Shown here piece after piece: positions 14,295 through 15,617 of a DNA stretch of 15,617 bases. Source of the DNA: Thermoproteota archaeon (lineage in GTDB: Archaea > Korarchaeota > Korarchaeia > Korarchaeales > Korarchaeaceae); assembly GCA_003661365.1 (NCBI GenBank), contig QMVZ01000022.1:1-15617 (forward strand), written 5' to 3'. A program made the translations under genes and the position numbers. The notes under the pieces are model-generated. The model did not search any database. It had not been told where the DNA came from and saw only the letters and a program-made list of their open reading frames with translations. Within the stretch, counting starts at the first letter, position 1. Each line of letters opens with the position of its first letter.

Positions 14295-14860
14295 TGGATA
14301 AAAGGGATGTTGTTATAATTAGAGAACTGCTTAAGGACGGCAGAGCGTCATTCCAGTCTTTAGGAGAAAAACTTGGGATTAGTCGGGTTGCAGTGATGAA
14401 AAGACTAAAAAATCTCATTGAAAATGAATTTGTCAAAGTAGGGGCCATGATTAACCTAGATAAGCTTGGCTTTAAGATTGTTGCTGTTAGTATCGAAATT
14501 GCGAATTATAAAGATCTCATGAAATTAATTGATGCCTACAAGGACTGCCCAAGAATGATCTGCCTACTTCACACAGTCGGGGGATATAACTTGTTTGCCT
14601 TGATGTACGCCGAAAACGAAGATACTCTTATGAGCGTCCTTGATTCATGTTCAATAAGGACAAGAAAAGAGGTCAGGCGTTCAGAAGTTGTAATTGGCAA
14701 AATGATTTATCCCCTTCATTTTCCTATATGTTTGTCTGCTGGAGGAGAAAAAGAAGATGCACCGTGTGGAGTTAACTGCGGAAAATGTGAGAGATATATG
14801 TCTGAAAAATGCCTTGGATGTCCAATCACTAGATATTACAGACCTGTTTGGCTCGACTAA
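14294..14860 (+). CDS. Lrp/AsnC-family regulator with six-cysteine C-terminal tail
   Basis: 188 residues from ATG 14294. Residues 1-50 are an AsnC-type HTH (DVVIIRELLKDGRASFQSLG, then EKLGISRVAVMKRLKNLIEN with the recognition helix, then the wing). Residues about 55-140 fit the Lrp ligand-sensing beta-alpha fold, with HTVGGYNLFALMYA (93-106) corresponding to its conserved glycine-containing core. After that core, where ordinary Lrp proteins end, lies an extra tail with Cys146, 158, 162, 165, 173 and 176 (CX3CX2CX7CX2C preceded by PCGVN), resembling the cysteine motif of DUF3795-type domains. That could bind a metal ion or Fe-S cluster and make DNA binding metal- or redox-dependent (inference). 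It is divergent from a TauE/SafE permease with palindromes at both starts. It ends 11 bases from the convergent toroid gene. Confidence 0.85.
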   Translation: MDKRDVVIIRELLKDGRASFQSLGEKLGISRVAVMKRLKNLIENEFVKVGAMINLDKLGFKIVAVSIEIANYKDLMKLIDAYKDCPRMICLLHTVGGYNLFALMYAENEDTLMSVLDSCSIRTRKEVRRSEVVIGKMIYPLHFPICLSAGGEKEDAPCGVNCGKCERYMSEKCLGCPITRYYRPVWLD

Positions 14861-14871
14861 GTAATAACATG

Positions 14872-15617
14872 CTACTCTTCAGCCATCTTTATGGATTCCC
14901 ACACTTTTTCTTTGGGAATTAATTTCATAGCAACTAATGTTGGGACAACACGGAGTTCATATTTATTCGGCCAACCGCCGCTTTCTTCTTGCTGTTCTAG
15001 GATTTTTTTCAAGGATAACCTAGCTGCCCTGTTTTCCAGGGTATAGCCTGCAGCTATGAGTCCATCTAAAGCGGCAACCCATGGCCATACTGGAGGATAT
15101 ATTTTTACCCACTCCTTTGCCTCCGTCATTATAAAGTTCTCTAAGGCCATGCACGCTTTCTTTATTGCTGGAGAACTCGCTTTCATTCCAAACTTTATCA
15201 GTGCTGAGATGGCCCTTTGCGTGGAATCTGGCTCCGCATCGTTTAGATCTGCACCTTCTATGCTTAACCACATCCCTGATGGAGATTGCATGCCTAGGAG
15301 CCACTTAATTGCATTTAACACTCGGAGGTCTCTTTTGTAACCAGCTTCCACGAGAGCTTCCACCGAATCAGCTGTAAGAATCGGGACTCCTTTCTCACTA
15401 CTCGACCAGAAGGGGATTTTTTCCTTGGGCAACTCAGGATTTTCACGCCAACTACCGTTCTCTTTTTGAAGACTCCATAAGAAGTTGATTGCTCTCTGTA
15501 TTCTTTGTGAACTTGATTCTTCGCCAGATTTGACGAAATTTATTATTGCTTCAGCAGTTTCTGTAACACGTGAGGCCTCTCCTTTGTTTTTAGAGAATCC
15601 ACCATCTGGATTTTGAA
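14872..15617 (-). CDS. Prenyltransferase/squalene-cyclase-type alpha-toroid repeat protein, N-terminus beyond the window
   Basis: The frame is open from the right edge to TAG at 14872-14874, giving 248 visible residues; the TTG at 15432 is internal, because repeat sequence continues upstream of it. Glycine-tryptophan (QW-like) motifs recur: QNPDGGFS near the edge, LQKENGSW, MQSPSGMW and QQEESGGWPN. They are spaced roughly 50-60 residues apart and separated by helical pairs such as TADSVEALVEAGY and DSTQRAISALIKFGM. This is the alpha/alpha-toroid pattern of squalene-hopene cyclases, protein prenyltransferase beta subunits and similar proteins. The DXDD acid motif of cyclases is not seen in the visible part, so terpene cyclase activity cannot be claimed; many archaeal members are uncharacterised. 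It is convergent with the regulator gene. Confidence 0.75.
   Translation of the reverse strand, partial: QNPDGGFSKNKGEASRVTETAEAIINFVKSGEESSSQRIQRAINFLWSLQKENGSWRENPELPKEKIPFWSSSEKGVPILTADSVEALVEAGYKRDLRVLNAIKWLLGMQSPSGMWLSIEGADLNDAEPDSTQRAISALIKFGMKASSPAIKKACMALENFIMTEAKEWVKIYPPVWPWVAALDGLIAAGYTLENRAARLSLKKILEQQEESGGWPNKYELRVVPTLVAMKLIPKEKVWESIKMAEE

Noticed and set aside
14872..15432. A complete toroid protein starting at TTG 15432
   Set aside because: The same frame is open to the window edge and contains further Gly/Trp repeats (LQKENGSW, NPDGGFS), so the gene begins outside.

Overview
The window is archaeal chromosomal DNA. The evidence is an archaeo-eukaryotic primase-type protein, a CBS-less IMP dehydrogenase, an archaeal-looking lipoate ligase, a one-component Lrp-type regulator, frequent TTG/GTG starts, AGA/AGG-rich arginine usage, and several genes with a TATA-like box about 26-30 bases before the start codon (leaderless layout). 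Together these suggest a thermophilic or recently thermophilic member of the Thermoproteota/TACK side (a Bathyarchaeia- or Korarchaeia-like lineage is possible). This placement is inference; no rRNA or other decisive marker is present.

Layout. 1-800: the tail of one winged-helix protein, a 324-base gap with no convincing gene, then a second small winged-helix protein with an operator-like inverted repeat before its TATA box. 847-1695 (minus): lipoate-protein ligase A-like protein. 1904-3313: M28 zinc aminopeptidase with an inserted PA-like region. 3339-3824 (minus): unknown four-helix membrane protein. 3893-5293: an unusual primase small-subunit-like protein with no zinc motif and a long C-terminal extension. 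5295-5968: a decayed membrane-protein gene readable only by switching frames. 6031-7092 (minus): cytosolic beta-rich protein with a carboxypeptidase-regulatory-like domain. 7210-7622: a second decayed gene with at least three frameshifts. 7639-9734: two tandem zinc-dependent medium-chain dehydrogenases. 9870-12511: guaA and guaB, convergent, with 46 bases of antisense overlap. 12607-13188 (minus): Fe-S protein with a possible TBP-like N-terminal half. 13319-14218 (minus) and 14294-14860 (plus): a TauE/SafE-type permease divergent from an Lrp/AsnC regulator with a six-cysteine tail; the shared spacer holds an inverted repeat beside each start codon. 14872-15617 (minus): a prenyltransferase/squalene-cyclase-type alpha-toroid protein cut by the window edge.

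Working together: guaB (IMP to XMP) and guaA (XMP to GMP) form the complete guanylate branch. The regulator and the permease look like a regulator-transporter pair, with the cysteine tail a candidate metal or Fe-S sensor. The two dehydrogenases are probably one transcript, and the decayed gene just before them may once have been its first gene. No CRISPR, tRNA, rRNA or insertion sequence was seen. The most interesting items are the zinc-less primase-like protein, the Cys-tailed Lrp/TauE pair with its palindromes, and the two multi-frameshift pseudogenes lying between intact genes.
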